DNA from: Rhinopomastus cyanomelas
Taxonomy: Eukaryota; Chordata; Aves; Bucerotiformes; Rhinopomastidae
DNA: 64,000 nt
Reading direction: 5' to 3'
Assembly (NCBI GenBank): GCA_013400115.1
Contig: VXBP01002396.1
Location: 62,001-126,000, forward strand
Positions 48,101-53,660 of this stretch are shown in pieces. Under the pieces are notes generated by a model that was not told where the DNA came from, searched no databases, and worked only from the letters and a program-made list of their open reading frames with translations. Made by a program: the position numbers and the translations under genes. Numbering within the stretch: the first letter of the stretch is position 1; every line of letters starts with the position of its first letter.

Positions 48101-51089
48101 CTGTGCGTGGAGTACACGCTGCATGGAGAAACATAAGCAGCCTCTAAAAGAACCAAGATTTAAGAATAATTACTCAAAATCAATCTGAACTAGTGATCCT
48201 ACTTCTGTTAATTTAAATTCTGTAGAGCAGGAGCCCGCATGAATAGCATCAAAATGTAGACTTTCAAAAATCAATTGTATGATAAACAAAACCAAAGCAT
48301 GCAGTACACATACTCTTAGAGGTCCTTTCACTTGGTCATCTTGTACTAAGTGGGTTGAACTATCCCCCTTCAGGACCACCTGAAAGACATCAACAAACTT
48401 TTAAATACACATCCTAATTGCAATAGCACATGAAAAGCATGTGAAACTACTTATAATAATAAGAATTTAGAAAATTAGGATTTTTATCAATGAAACAGGC
48501 TCTAATGTTATTGAATGCTAAACTCTTGGCACGGATGGTTTCACTGACAGGAAGCCCCAATTATCACATTTAATATTTAATCTGAAACATCACAATTAAA
48601 GAACAGAGCAAATGAAGCATTAGCCATTCCCAGGCAAAGAAAATACAGTTTTAAGTGCGTCTGTATATGGATGCAATCCAGCCTATACCTGAAACTGGGC
48701 TTCCAGAATAGATTAAGCCAATTTTTCCTTTCTCTACTTCTGCTGTAGACAGCACATTGAGTACTAAACTATAAACACAAAAGAAAGCTTTTTATTAAAT
48801 ACGTATCAAAAAACCCCAACCAAACTGAGGGAAATACTATCATTTCTGCCACCTTGAGCTAGAGAAGATTTTTATAGTAAAGCAGCAAATCACAAGTGCA
48901 CTGAAAGTAAGTTACAGTGTAAGCAAACTATGCTTTTGCTTTTACGTTCCTTTTAGAGGAAACACTGATGAGACAGGTTCAATATAAGTCTGTGCAATTA
49001 GATTTCCCAAGGTCAGGCTTGGTTTTAAAAACATATCAGGTGAATATTTAGCTGTCAACAGTGTTAAGCACTTCTCTGTGGTTTATTATAGCACCTATGG
49101 TGTTTTAATTTAAAAAGAATTCCAAAACTCCCATTTGTCAGGAACCGACAGTTCAGGAACTTCCCTTCCACCTTTAAAGGTCCAGTTTTTTGTCTCCTTA
49201 CTATCCCCCAGCCACAGCAACATGCTATAACAGTGTTGGCTTTAACACACATACAGGTTAATAAATATATTAGGCAAACTCTATTTAAAACTTTATACCA
49301 ACATTGAAATGAACACAGGCTGTCCTGCTACTCAGGAAAATACTGGGCTTTTTGGACTCTCTGTACTGCTGGCAAGTGTGCCGGGGTGTGCCTACATGCT
49401 CTTAATTACAGTATCAGGCTTAGCTTGTTAAGACTTCAATTGTTGCAATGGAGATACAGTGACAGAAATTTCCACCAAGTCATAGTAGCCTCATATCCTT
49501 TCAAATCTTATCACAGAGTAATAAAGCATATTATTCTAATGAGAAAAAATAAACTCGCACCAACTAACAGACTAAACATTCTGCCAGAGCAAAGATACAG
49601 AAAAATCAAGGATGTCAGAGCAGGAAAGGCAGCATGTAGCTTCCTACAGAGCTGCTCATTAACAGAGATTTCAAAGAACATCATGAATTTCTTTAAGTAC
49701 TCATTAAGGACAGGGGGGAAAACCTCCTATATCTAGGACCTTCTCTGACAGTCCTTTCAACACAATGCTTTAATGAAATCAGCAGCAACCACAGCATATA
49801 CTACCTTGACTTTCACAAGCCTTTTCACGGTCTTAATCTTTGCCTCACAGAAGGCACCCCGGTACTTGGCACTGACATCGGTTCCCACTGTCAGGTAGGC
49901 AGGCTCATCCACTGCCTGTTCAGAAACAAAAAAAATAAGAACAAAGTTTATTTCTGGTTTATTTTTACAGCCACATCACTATGTATTTAAATTTACACCT
50001 AAAGTTTTTGACCTATCGACTTTTCAGTGATAATGCTAGCGCTCAGAACTGCAATCAGACTGCTTGAAAAGAACAACAAAACAATCAACAAGCAAGTTAC
50101 AGGAAGCTTTGTGTTACCAGTGATATTGACACCCCCATTTCGATTAGCCTAATTACTCTTTATGAAATATCTTTGAAAGTATTAAACTATTGTTTGGAAC
50201 ATTTCTTAATAAAAAGCATAATAACATATAGAAACAACAGTTTACTACTAGACAGCATTTGAAGGGAATAGACTTCTGCTGCACAAAGGCAGGATAAAAT
50301 ATAGTTGTACTGTTCTTTCGCAAACCAGTAACAGAGATTACTTAAAACATTTCAGATTGCCATCATCCCAACATTTACAACTAAGTCTGTAACATTCTAT
50401 GTATGCTTTGGGTTTTTTTTTCCTACTAGAAGGAGACCTCCAGAGAAATTTGCTTCAAAGACTGCTGTAATCTTTCAAACATCTAGTAAAGACATGTCAT
50501 GAAAGAAAATTAACAGCTCATGCTGTTAAAAAGAGAGGGAATATTTCCTATCATGTTTTCCTTACTCTAGACTTCATTACTCAACATTTTGACTTACTGA
50601 GCTTCTAGCAACTGATAAACAAAACTATACCACGTAGAAACTGTCACTGACAGAAGACAAAACTACTGCCTCTTTAAAAAAATGTATGTATTTTCTATTA
50701 CTTATTCATCTCTGGATGTAAGAAAGAAAAAGCAGTTTCTCTCCTTTGCAAAAATTATAGCGCAATTGTTCAGCCTTTGTACTGAAAAAAGCCCAGCACC
50801 AGTTAAGGCGGGACAAAAGCTGCGGTTTTGCAAACTCGCAGTAGCAGTCGCTGATGCAGGAAGCGTTTAAAGACAGCGAGCCCCAAAGGACCACAACTGG
50901 CAATTTTCAGACTACTACTGCAAGGCGGTAGGAGCTCACCCACACCTCAGCTGGAGAGCAGAGACAAGATTTACCGAGCGCACCGAAACGCCGGTGAGCG
51001 CCATCCCACTGTTGCTCAGCCCTTCACAGATTCAACGTACAGGAGGGAGGGAAGAAGCCGCTCCCCCTCCGGAGTTCACCTACCTTCAT
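6094..51089 (-). CDS. ARID4A: ARID4A, AT-rich interaction domain protein 4A (RB-binding protein 1), 23 coding exons
   Basis: Nuclear chromatin adaptor; in the known family it binds RB-type pocket proteins and recruits the SIN3-HDAC corepressor. Coding exons, 5' to 3' on the minus strand: 51084-51089, 49805-49915, 48314-48379, 47378-47468, 37172-37251, 36973-37067, 36221-36353, 34323-34402, 32026-32102, 30154-30320, 22205-22277, 20015-20109, 19781-19878, 18096-18324, 16074-16324, 13762-13956, 11993-12077, 11236-11368, 8729-9859, 8455-8559, 6996-7211, 6660-6806, 6094-6197. They sum to 3,768 bases with consistent phases, so 1,255 residues. Domains seen in order: double Tudor (about 4-118), RBB1NT (about 168-262), ARID (about 303-400), chromobarrel (about 573-635), LxCxE motif (952-956), basic coiled coil (about 1173-1221). 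The paralogue ARID4B is excluded by ARID4A-type wording such as [30 protein letters not shown] and the C-terminus NVLAVECR. All introns are GT-AG and I see no nonsense or frameshift. The longest introns are intron 5 (about 10.1 kb) and intron 11 (about 7.9 kb), counting the exons of this list from exon 2. Confidence 0.97.
6577..6606. repeat. Perfect 12-bp inverted repeat (hairpin) in ARID4A intron 23
   Basis: CTTTTCTAGCAA (6577-6588), a 6-base spacer, then TTGCTAGAAAAG (6595-6606). It lies about 50 bases downstream of the exon 23 donor (GT at 6659-6658) on the transcribed strand, so it would form a stem in the pre-mRNA. Confidence 0.8.
6660..6806 (-). CDS. ARID4A: ARID4A exon 23, C-terminal basic coiled coil (residues 1173-1222)
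   Basis: 147 bp, phase 1 to 1. Acceptor TTTTTAAG, donor GAAG|GTGACT. It encodes [40 protein letters not shown] and KRLKKKDRE, a heptad-like helix with a basic end, part of the R2 region reported to contact SIN3-HDAC components. Confidence 0.96.
6996..7211 (-). CDS. ARID4A: ARID4A exon 22 (residues 1101-1173)
   Basis: 216 bp, phase 1 to 1. Acceptor TTGCTGCAG, donor CTCA|GTAAGA. It encodes [40 protein letters not shown] and, near the end, [10 protein letters not shown], part of the C-terminal repression region (R2) known in the family. Confidence 0.96.
7855..8102 (+). repeat. CR1 LINE 3' fragment, young subfamily
   Basis: Has CTGGAACATAGGAGGTTCCA and CTGTGTGACCTGATCTAGGT and ends AACATTTTGTGATTT. 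In ARID4A intron 21, antisense to the gene. Confidence 0.9.
8455..8559 (-). CDS. ARID4A: ARID4A exon 21 (residues 1066-1101)
   Basis: 105 bp, phase 1 to 1. Acceptor CTCATTTAG, donor ACAG|GTGCAT. It encodes [20 protein letters not shown] then [14 protein letters not shown], a basic stretch with a likely nuclear-localisation sequence (KKQKRTPKR). Confidence 0.95.
8729..9859 (-). CDS. ARID4A: ARID4A exon 20, large exon with the RB-binding LxCxE motif (residues 689-1065)
   Basis: 1,131 bp, phase 1 to 1, the largest exon. Acceptor CTTTTTTAG, donor AAAG|GTGGGT. It begins [16 protein letters not shown] and contains [17 protein letters not shown] and the pocket-protein motif Leu-Leu-Cys-His-Glu at 9057-9071 (residues 952-956), followed by [10 protein letters not shown]. 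Its 3' third ([20 protein letters not shown]) is highly conserved with mammals; the middle is acidic, disordered and faster-evolving. Plus-strand open frames here are antisense shadows. Confidence 0.97.
10120..10213 (+). repeat. Degraded CR1 3' end
   Basis: AAGGAGTTGGACTTGACAAT then CCCTTCCAACTTGAGGCATTC is a recognisable but eroded CR1 terminus in ARID4A intron 19. Confidence 0.65.
11236..11368 (-). CDS. ARID4A: ARID4A exon 19 (residues 645-689)
   Basis: 133 bp, phase 0 to 1. Acceptor CCCCTCAG. It encodes [40 protein letters not shown] and [12 protein letters not shown] resembles an AT-hook. The donor GAAG|GTAAAT lies 9 bases upstream of the position implied by the human protein as I recall it; at the downstream position the dinucleotide here is GA, so it cannot be a donor. 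A read-through frame continues only a few dozen codons into the intron. Confidence 0.88.
11437..11884 (+). repeat. CR1 LINE fragment
   Basis: About 450 bp of CR1 ORF2 end and 3' UTR (GAACTGGGCTTATTTAGTCT, AGATGGTGGAGTCCCCATCC, ending GAGTCTGTGATTCT). It makes up most of the 624-bp intron between exons 18 and 19. Confidence 0.93.
11993..12077 (-). CDS. ARID4A: ARID4A exon 18, end of chromobarrel (residues 616-644)
   Basis: 85 bp, phase 2 to 0. Acceptor ACTTCTAG, donor AAA|GTAATG. It encodes [20 protein letters not shown] then a basic tail RKQKKKTK. The YDEWV string is the family's chromobarrel signature. Confidence 0.95.
12820..13486 (+). repeat. CR1 LINE fragment with reverse-transcriptase C-terminal remnant
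   Basis: About 665 bp in ARID4A intron 17. In one frame it still reads the CR1 ORF2 end ([20 protein letters not shown], then [20 protein letters not shown]), interrupted by one nonsense codon at 13024-13026 where CGA became TGA. It ends with the CR1 3' motif (TTGGACTGGATGATCTTTAA). The longest CR1 copy in the window. Confidence 0.93.
13762..13956 (-). CDS. ARID4A: ARID4A exon 17, chromobarrel domain (residues 551-616)
   Basis: 195 bp, phase 2 to 2. Acceptor TTGCTGCAG, donor GTGAG|GTGAGG. After an acidic lead ([13 protein letters not shown]) it encodes [40 protein letters not shown] and WNVR, the chromobarrel/Tudor-knot, a methyl-lysine reader fold in this family. Confidence 0.97.
14433..14731 (-). 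repeat. CR1 LINE 3' fragment, young subfamily
   Basis: Starts AATCATAGAATCATTAAGGG and continues with the reverse complement of the subfamily also seen at 29378, 32484 and 62066 (CAGCAGGATCACCTAGACCA). Same sense as ARID4A, intron 16. Confidence 0.93.
16074..16324 (-). CDS. ARID4A: ARID4A exon 16, charged linker (residues 468-551)
   Basis: 251 bp, phase 0 to 2. Acceptor TGTTCTAG, donor AGAG|GTAAAC. It encodes [20 protein letters not shown] and a long Lys/Glu-rich low-complexity linker ([18 protein letters not shown]) with no recognisable fold. Confidence 0.93.
18096..18324 (-). CDS. ARID4A: ARID4A exon 15, end of ARID domain and acidic linker (residues 391-467)
   Basis: 229 bp, phase 2 to 0. 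Acceptor GCCACTAG, donor AGG|GTAAGT. It starts with [20 protein letters not shown], the last ARID helix, followed by a Glu/Lys/Ser-rich linker ending EEIELRSPR. The linker drifts from mammals more than the domain does, as expected for disordered sequence. Confidence 0.96.
19781..19878 (-). CDS. ARID4A: ARID4A exon 14, ARID domain (residues 359-391)
   Basis: 98 bp, phase 0 to 2. Acceptor CCCTGAAG, donor AGAAA|GTAAGT. It encodes [20 protein letters not shown] then [13 protein letters not shown], with the W-x-x-I and S-x-x-Y-x-V-K-x-A-Y features of the ARID fold. Confidence 0.97.
20015..20109 (-). CDS. ARID4A: ARID4A exon 13, ARID domain (residues 327-358)
   Basis: 95 bp, phase 1 to 0. Acceptor TTAATTAG, donor AAT|GTAAGT. 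It encodes [20 protein letters not shown] then [12 protein letters not shown], the conserved ARID core (GTPI, PVLG, DL-LFKL). Confidence 0.97.
20565..20735. mobile_element. hAT-type nonautonomous DNA transposon (MITE), complete
   Basis: 171 bp bounded by perfect 15-bp terminal inverted repeats (CAGGGGTCCTCAAAC ... GTTTGAGGACCCCTG) and a perfect 8-bp target duplication GATTAGAA at 20557-20564 and 20736-20743. Eight-base duplications and CAGGG termini are diagnostic of hAT transposons; the ends followed by GGCCCGCGGGYY-like sequence resemble Charlie/OposCharlie-type elements. The body is GC- and CpG-rich and non-coding. It lies in ARID4A intron 12, about 100 bp past an AT-rich stretch. Family assignment is from memory. 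Confidence 0.9.
22205..22277 (-). CDS. ARID4A: ARID4A exon 12, start of ARID domain (residues 303-327)
   Basis: 73 bp, phase 0 to 1. Acceptor TTTCCACAG, donor AGAG|GTAATA. It encodes [20 protein letters not shown] then MEDR, helix 1 of the ARID DNA-binding fold. Confidence 0.96.
24188..24250 (+). repeat. Degraded CR1 3' end
   Basis: TTTTTGATGGTTGGACTCTA followed by a GATTCTATAATTCTAT tail is a short, eroded CR1 terminus. Confidence 0.65.
28730..29060. promoter_or_regulatory. Intronic CpG island in ARID4A intron 11, candidate alternative promoter
   Basis: An isolated CpG-rich block within the otherwise AT-rich 7.9-kb intron. It contains a perfect NRF1 palindrome GCGCATGCGC at 28914-28923, an ETS site CCGGAAGT at 28749-28756 and a YY1-like GCGGCCATTCC near 28974. 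These are the classic factors of broad CpG promoters. It is not a CR1 or hAT element; CR1 sequence begins only at about 29140. Confidence 0.6.
28774..28785 (-). CDS. ARID4A: Candidate alternative first coding exon of ARID4A (Met-Glu-Glu-Asn)
   Basis: On the minus strand, just downstream of the intronic CpG island, ATG GAA GAG AAT is followed by a perfect donor GTAAGT. The exon ends in phase 0 and exon 12 begins in phase 0, so splicing gives MEEN joined to [15 protein letters not shown], an ARID4A form lacking the Tudor and RBB1NT domains. An in-frame TAG lies 18 bases upstream, so this would be a true start. The Kozak context is mediocre (T at -3, G at +4). Inference from sequence alone. Confidence 0.4.
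29140..29376 (-). repeat. Older CR1 fragment
   Basis: CCTTCACATTGGGAAAGACC to GGCAGCCTGTTCCAAGG and CCCAGAAAGAAGTTTTTCCT is CR1 3' sequence of an older subfamily. It lies against a younger copy that begins at 29378. Confidence 0.8.
29378..29980 (-). repeat. CR1 LINE fragment, young subfamily
   Basis: Begins ATAGAATCATAGAATCACTA; about 600 bp of reverse-complement CR1, reaching into the ORF2 end (ACACTGATCCCAGCACTCAA). Same sense as ARID4A; lies 180 bases upstream of exon 11's donor side of the intron. Confidence 0.93.
30154..30320 (-). CDS. ARID4A: ARID4A exon 11 (residues 247-302)
   Basis: 167 bp, phase 1 to 0. Acceptor CTTCTGCAG, donor GCG|GTAAGA. It encodes [20 protein letters not shown], then [17 protein letters not shown] and an acidic tail. 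It ends exactly in phase 0, as does the proposed alternative first exon at 28774-28785 in the next intron, so either could join exon 12. Confidence 0.94.
32026..32102 (-). CDS. ARID4A: ARID4A exon 10 (residues 221-247)
   Basis: 77 bp, phase 2 to 1. Acceptor ATTTTCAG, donor AAAG|GTAAAT. It encodes [20 protein letters not shown] then SSPKK, the end of RBB1NT. Confidence 0.94.
32385..32940 (+). repeat. Older CR1 split by a younger CR1 insertion
   Basis: The left part (32385-32483) runs from GGTGAAGTCCCCATCCCTGG to GTGGTGATGTTAGGTTAT; the right part (32884-32940) resumes with CTAGGCTGGATGACCTTAGA and ends TTTGGTGATTCTGTGA. The two join into one ordinary CR1 3' end. Confidence 0.85.
32484..32883 (+). 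mobile_element. Young CR1 copy inserted inside an older CR1
   Basis: 400 bp from ATGCCTTATGAGAAGAGGCT to GTAGTGATTCTATG. It is 5' truncated, belongs to the same subfamily as the copies at 14433, 29378 and 62066, and interrupts the older copy cleanly in intron 9. Confidence 0.9.
34323..34402 (-). CDS. ARID4A: ARID4A exon 9 (residues 195-221)
   Basis: 80 bp, phase 0 to 2. Acceptor AACTTCAG, donor AAGTT|GTAAGT. It encodes [20 protein letters not shown] then SFTDSK, inside the RBB1NT domain. Confidence 0.95.
36221..36353 (-). CDS. ARID4A: ARID4A exon 8 (residues 150-194)
   Basis: 133 bp, phase 2 to 0. Acceptor TCATCTAG, donor TTG|GTAAGT. It opens with an acidic stretch ([19 protein letters not shown]) and runs into the start of RBB1NT ([12 protein letters not shown] ... 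DWYPAL). Confidence 0.95.
36973..37067 (-). CDS. ARID4A: ARID4A exon 7 (residues 119-150)
   Basis: 95 bp, phase 0 to 2. It encodes [20 protein letters not shown] then [12 protein letters not shown]. The acceptor is CTATTTAG behind a long T run; of two overlapping GT dinucleotides at the donor, GT|GTGAGT is chosen because it matches the consensus and keeps frame with exon 8. It links Tudor to RBB1NT. Confidence 0.95.
37172..37251 (-). CDS. ARID4A: ARID4A exon 6 (residues 92-118)
   Basis: 80 bp, phase 1 to 0. Acceptor ATACTAG, donor GAG|GTAAGA. It encodes [20 protein letters not shown] then RHFAESE, the highly conserved end of the double Tudor. The T-S-L wording is ARID4A-like. Confidence 0.97.
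39313..39728 (-). repeat. CR1 LINE fragment
   Basis: Starts AATCATAGAAGCACTATGC and includes CAGGGATGGGGACTCCACTA and a TCTCCAGACTAAATAACCCC segment; an internal A-rich stretch at about 39497-39522 has expanded. In ARID4A intron 5. Confidence 0.9.
41650..41996 (+). repeat. CR1 LINE fragment
   Basis: Contains AGGGCAGTGGTGGAATCCCC and GGTCTAGGTTGTGGTGACAT and ends GCCTAGTGACTCTGTC. Similar in type to the copy at 62430-62930. In intron 5. Confidence 0.9.
42663..43410 (-). pseudogene. Possible frameshifted remnant of a membrane-protein gene (unidentified)
   Basis: On the minus strand, three successive open segments in different frames cover about 750 bases: 43407 to 43159 ([18 protein letters not shown] and a basic RRRINSR loop), then 43184 to 42978 ([20 protein letters not shown]), then 42956 to 42663 ([20 protein letters not shown]). 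The segments abut at frame shifts and contain hydrophobic stretches. I could not match any family, and there is no poly(A) tail or target duplication, so chance open frames in T-rich sequence remain possible. Confidence 0.25.
44325..44345. repeat. T homopolymer (21 bases)
   Basis: Uninterrupted T run in intron 5. It could be the reverse-oriented tail of a retroposed sequence, but no attached source is recognisable. Confidence 0.9.
47378..47468 (-). CDS. ARID4A: ARID4A exon 5 (residues 62-92)
   Basis: 91 bp, phase 0 to 1. Acceptor TTTTTGCAG, donor GTAG|GTGAGT. It encodes [20 protein letters not shown] then [10 protein letters not shown], the central strands of the Tudor fold. The 10.1-kb intron that follows is the longest in the gene. 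Confidence 0.95.
48314..48379 (-). CDS. ARID4A: ARID4A exon 4 (residues 40-61)
   Basis: 66 bp, phase 0 to 0. It reads [20 protein letters not shown] then LR, ending at AGA before the donor GTATGT; the acceptor is CTTTCAG. It belongs to the double Tudor. The [12 protein letters not shown] string distinguishes ARID4A from ARID4B. Confidence 0.95.
49805..49915 (-). CDS. ARID4A: ARID4A exon 3 (residues 3-39)
   Basis: 111 bp, phase 0 to 0, with acceptor AACAG and donor AAG|GTAGTA. It encodes [20 protein letters not shown] followed by [17 protein letters not shown], the start of the N-terminal interdigitated double Tudor of ARID4 proteins. Confidence 0.96.
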
Positions 51090-51152
51090 CTTTAAAGGTT
51101 ACTGAAGGGATTCCAGCTCCAAGACTTCTCCCCGCGAGCACACGGGAAAACA
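51084..51152 (-). CDS. ARID4A: ARID4A exon 2: 5' UTR plus start codon (Met-Lys)
   Basis: The acceptor TTGTTTTTCAG precedes 51152 and the donor AAG|GTAGGT follows 51084. The ATG is at 51087-51089 and only two codons (Met-Lys) are coding before the intron. The start is chosen because exon 3 continues in frame with the conserved ARID4 N-terminus ([20 protein letters not shown]). Bases 51090-51152 are 5' UTR. Confidence 0.9.
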
Positions 51153-51713
51153 CTGAAAAACAAGAAGCGGGGCAGGCGGCTGGGTGGGTTCCTGAGGGCT
51201 TACTCGGGCGAGCGACTGTGGCTCTCCCCGGGCTGGCGCGGCCGGGACAGAAGGAGGAAGGGAGGAAAGAGCAAGGGCGGAGAGACAGAGTGGGGAGCAG
51301 GAGCCACCGCCCGTCCCAGCCCCGCCGGGCCGCGGAGGGAGCGGGGCCGCAGCCGCTTCCCGCCCGGCGGCCCCTCAGTGTGTCACGGCGCCATTGCTCC
51401 CATTCCCCGCCCGCCTGCGACCCGTGACGGGGAACCTGTTACGGGGATCCCCTCTCGGCTCTAAATAAGAGTCACAGCAGTGAAGGTGGGGGGACCGGGG
51501 GGAGCCTCACAGGGCCCGCAGCCGCTGCCGCCGTCCCCGCCCCTCCCCGGCCCTCACAACTTTGTGCGGCCCGCGGAGTCGCCACCCCCCCGCCCCCCTC
51601 CGCACGGACTTGTCCCTCCCGGCCCACCGACACCGGCCCCGAGATGCCGCAGCCCCGGACCAGGGCAGAAAGGAGGTGGGAAAAGCGAGAGACAGTAGTG
51701 TNCTGCTTCCTAC

Positions 51714-51852
51714 CTGGAAACTCGGACCGAAGTGCGCGACGCCGCGCCAGCCCCGCCGCGTTCCGGCGCCGCCGCGGCCCCTTCCGAGAACGACGCGAAG
51801 CCCCCGCAAGCAGCGGCGGAGGCTCCTGAGCACGGACCCGCTCCGCCCCCCC
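51714..51852 (-). other. ARID4A: ARID4A exon 1, noncoding 5' UTR (5' end approximate)
   Basis: A strong donor read on the minus strand (TTTCCAG|GTAGGAAG) ends this exon at 51714 inside the CpG island, and the next downstream acceptor is at 51153. The exon carries no ARID4A coding sequence. The transcription start is not visible; it probably lies in or beside the 23-base N gap, just downstream of a block of CCAAT boxes. The upstream end given here is simply the gap edge. Confidence 0.55.
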
Positions 51853-51875
51853 NNNNNNNNNNNNNNNNNNNNNNN
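51853..51875. other. Assembly gap (23 N) in the CpG island; single N at 51702
   Basis: Unresolved bases follow a C-rich run inside the ARID4A promoter, a typical GC-rich dropout. The N count may not equal the true length. The gap sits at the likely transcription start and hides part of exon 1. Confidence 0.99.
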
Positions 51876-51952
51876 CTCGCCTGCCCGCCCGCCCCAGCCC
51901 GGACTCGCTCCCAATCGGCAGCGCCGAGCCCAATAACAAGCTGTTGAGCAGA

Positions 51953-52267
51953 ATTGGTCCTGCCCCAGCTCCCATTGGCCCCCTCATGACGCCCCGGGGG
52001 CTCTACCCCGCTCGGATTGGGCGCCGCGGACAGCGCCTCCATTGGCCACATAAGGGCCGGCGCAGGACATTGGTTAGACGTCGACGCAGGTAGAGGCACA
52101 GCGACTTTTGATTGGCTATTTGCGAAACGTGGTGCGATTGGTGAAAGTCGAAGCGAAGTCAGCGTCCCCCCGTAGTCAATTGGCGGGAGCTGGATCCGGA
52201 TGTACCTCTGAGCACGGTGATTGGCCACCGTCGGGAGACAGGAAGAGTCACGGAGAGATCTGATTGG
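51953..52267 (-). promoter_or_regulatory. Array of ten same-orientation CCAAT (NF-Y) boxes
   Basis: ATTGG, that is CCAAT on the ARID4A coding strand, occurs at 51953, 51974, 52016, 52041, 52069, 52111, 52137, 52179, 52220 and 52263. Spacings are 21, 42, 25, 28, 42, 26, 42, 41 and 43 bp. The intervening sequences share no other similarity, so this is not a decayed tandem repeat. Two more CCAAT in the opposite orientation lie at 51911 and 51930. NF-Y binds CCAAT in housekeeping promoters, usually 60-100 bp upstream of the start, which suits a start near the N gap. Confidence 0.8.
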
Positions 52268-52399
52268 GGAGGACCGTCTCCTGGCGACGCGGTGGGGCGG
52301 AGACGAGCGGGAGGCGGGAGAGAGGGGAGGGCACGGCATCCTGCGGCGGCGGCGGCCCCGGGTTCCGCAGGGCGCAAGCGCCGCGCTCATCCTCCCTGG

Positions 52400-52747
52400 C
52401 GCCATTTTGTGTGTGAGGCCGCTTCCCATTTTAGGCCGCGGGAGGGAAGGGAGTGGCAGTGGCTGGTGCCGCTGTGGCCTGGGGAACAGTGAGGGGATTA
52501 GCAGAGCAGCACACCGCCTCCTTTTGTCTCTTTGGAGTGGCGATGCCTCTTTCTGTTTCCCCCTGCTTCCCGACTCGGATGGCGGCGGTGGCGCAGGAGT
52601 GGGCCCAGCCGGAGCCGGAAGTGGAGCGGCGGCCATGGCGGGACAGCGGCGGCGCCGCCTCTGGTGGCGCCTGGCGGAACCGGGCGGGCGGGCAGCTTCC
52701 GAGTGAAGGGCCCCGGTGCCCCAACAGAGACAGCGCCGGGGCTGCAG
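52400..52747 (+). other. Candidate first exon of a divergent plus-strand transcript
   Basis: Plus-strand sequence downstream of a YY1-like site and around an ETS site reaches a good donor at 52748 (CTGCAG|GTAGGG). Short GC-rich open frames here contain no recognisable protein and are probably composition artefacts. A transcript from here would run toward and antisense to PSMA3; a human antisense lncRNA (PSMA3-AS1) is known at the equivalent place, but no sequence similarity is claimed. RNA evidence is needed. Confidence 0.35.
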
Positions 52748-53384
52748 GTAGGGCTGCCTGGGCCGCGTCTCCTCACACTGGTTCCGCAGCCGGTGCGGGT
52801 AGTCCGTGGACGGCTGCGCTCCCCGCGGAGGAAGAAGTTAGATTATGTATCGCTGTCCCATCGCCTCTGCACATGGCGCAGGGGATTGTGGTGGCTGCCG
52901 GGCTTCCTGCCAGGCGGCTGAGGGCAGAGGGAGACTGGCGTGGATTCGGCTGAGTGCTTTTGAAGGGGTGCGGAGGATTGTGATCTTATCTTTACAGACC
53001 TGTAATGGGTGGTCGCTGAAGGCTTTCAAAGCAGGTTCTCTGCACCTGTCAAAGCTCCTCTAAGATTAAATGCTCTTAGAGGCTTAGCTTTGGTACTGTT
53101 AAATGGGAGTTACTTTTAACGCTAGTTTTCACTTTTGGGGTCATTATAAAAACTTCACGCCATGGTTGACTAATGCAGGTAAGTTATTTTTTCACAAATT
53201 AACAAAGGTCTCTTTGACAGTGCACACTCTTGGCTGCAAAATATCTCTCAGATTTATCTACCGCATGTTCATCGGTGTGTGCAGATATATATTCCTATGT
53301 ATGATTATCGTTATATATATCTTTAATGGACTTGACCTATCAATATAGTAAAGAGATTCATTGTGGTGATTTGACAGAAATGGT

Positions 53385-53660
53385 TCAGCAAGGTGTATGG
53401 TCTCTCCTCCCAAATTACTAATGGTAGGATGAGGGGAAGTGACCTCAAGTTGCATCCAGGGAGGTTTAGATTGGATACTAAGAAGGTCTTTCCTGTGAGA
53501 GTGGTTGGGCTTGGGAACCGACTGGCCAGGGAGGTGGTGGAGTCCCCATCTCTGGAGATGTTTAAAAACTTGAGGGCATGGTCTAGGGGTTAGGAAGATG
53601 TTGGGATGAGGGCTGGACTTGATCCTGGAGGTCCTTTCCAGCCATAATGATTCTGTGATA
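53385..53660 (+). repeat. CR1 LINE 3' fragment
   Basis: TCCCAAATTACTAATGGTAG through GGAGGTGGTGGAGTCCCCAT to CATAATGATTCTGTGAT. Same subfamily as 11437-11884. It lies about 400 bases beyond the ARID4A CpG island. Confidence 0.9.

Larger units (their letters stand above)
51170..52960. promoter_or_regulatory. CpG-island promoter of ARID4A, probably bidirectional
   Basis: About 1.8 kb of GC-rich, CpG-dense sequence covering ARID4A exon 1 and its upstream region, in sharp contrast with AT-rich flanks. It contains an array of CCAAT boxes (51911-52267), YY1-like sites (GCGCCATTTTG near 52399, GGATGGCGGCGG near 52578) and an ETS site CCGGAAGT at 52615-52622. I see no TATA box at a convincing position, which fits a housekeeping promoter. 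The YY1/ETS cluster is displaced toward the plus-strand side, suggesting a divergent start there. Confidence 0.85.

Noticed and set aside
51710..52636. Long minus-strand open frame (about 308 codons) across the CpG island
   Set aside because: It runs through the N gap, is Pro/Ala/Arg-rich from GC composition, matches no family and overlaps ARID4A exon 1 and the CCAAT array. Composition artefact.
52221..52953. Several plus-strand open frames (129-166 codons) downstream of the CpG island
   Set aside because: Overlapping frames of similar length in GC-rich sequence with no family resemblance; a noncoding first exon is the simpler reading.
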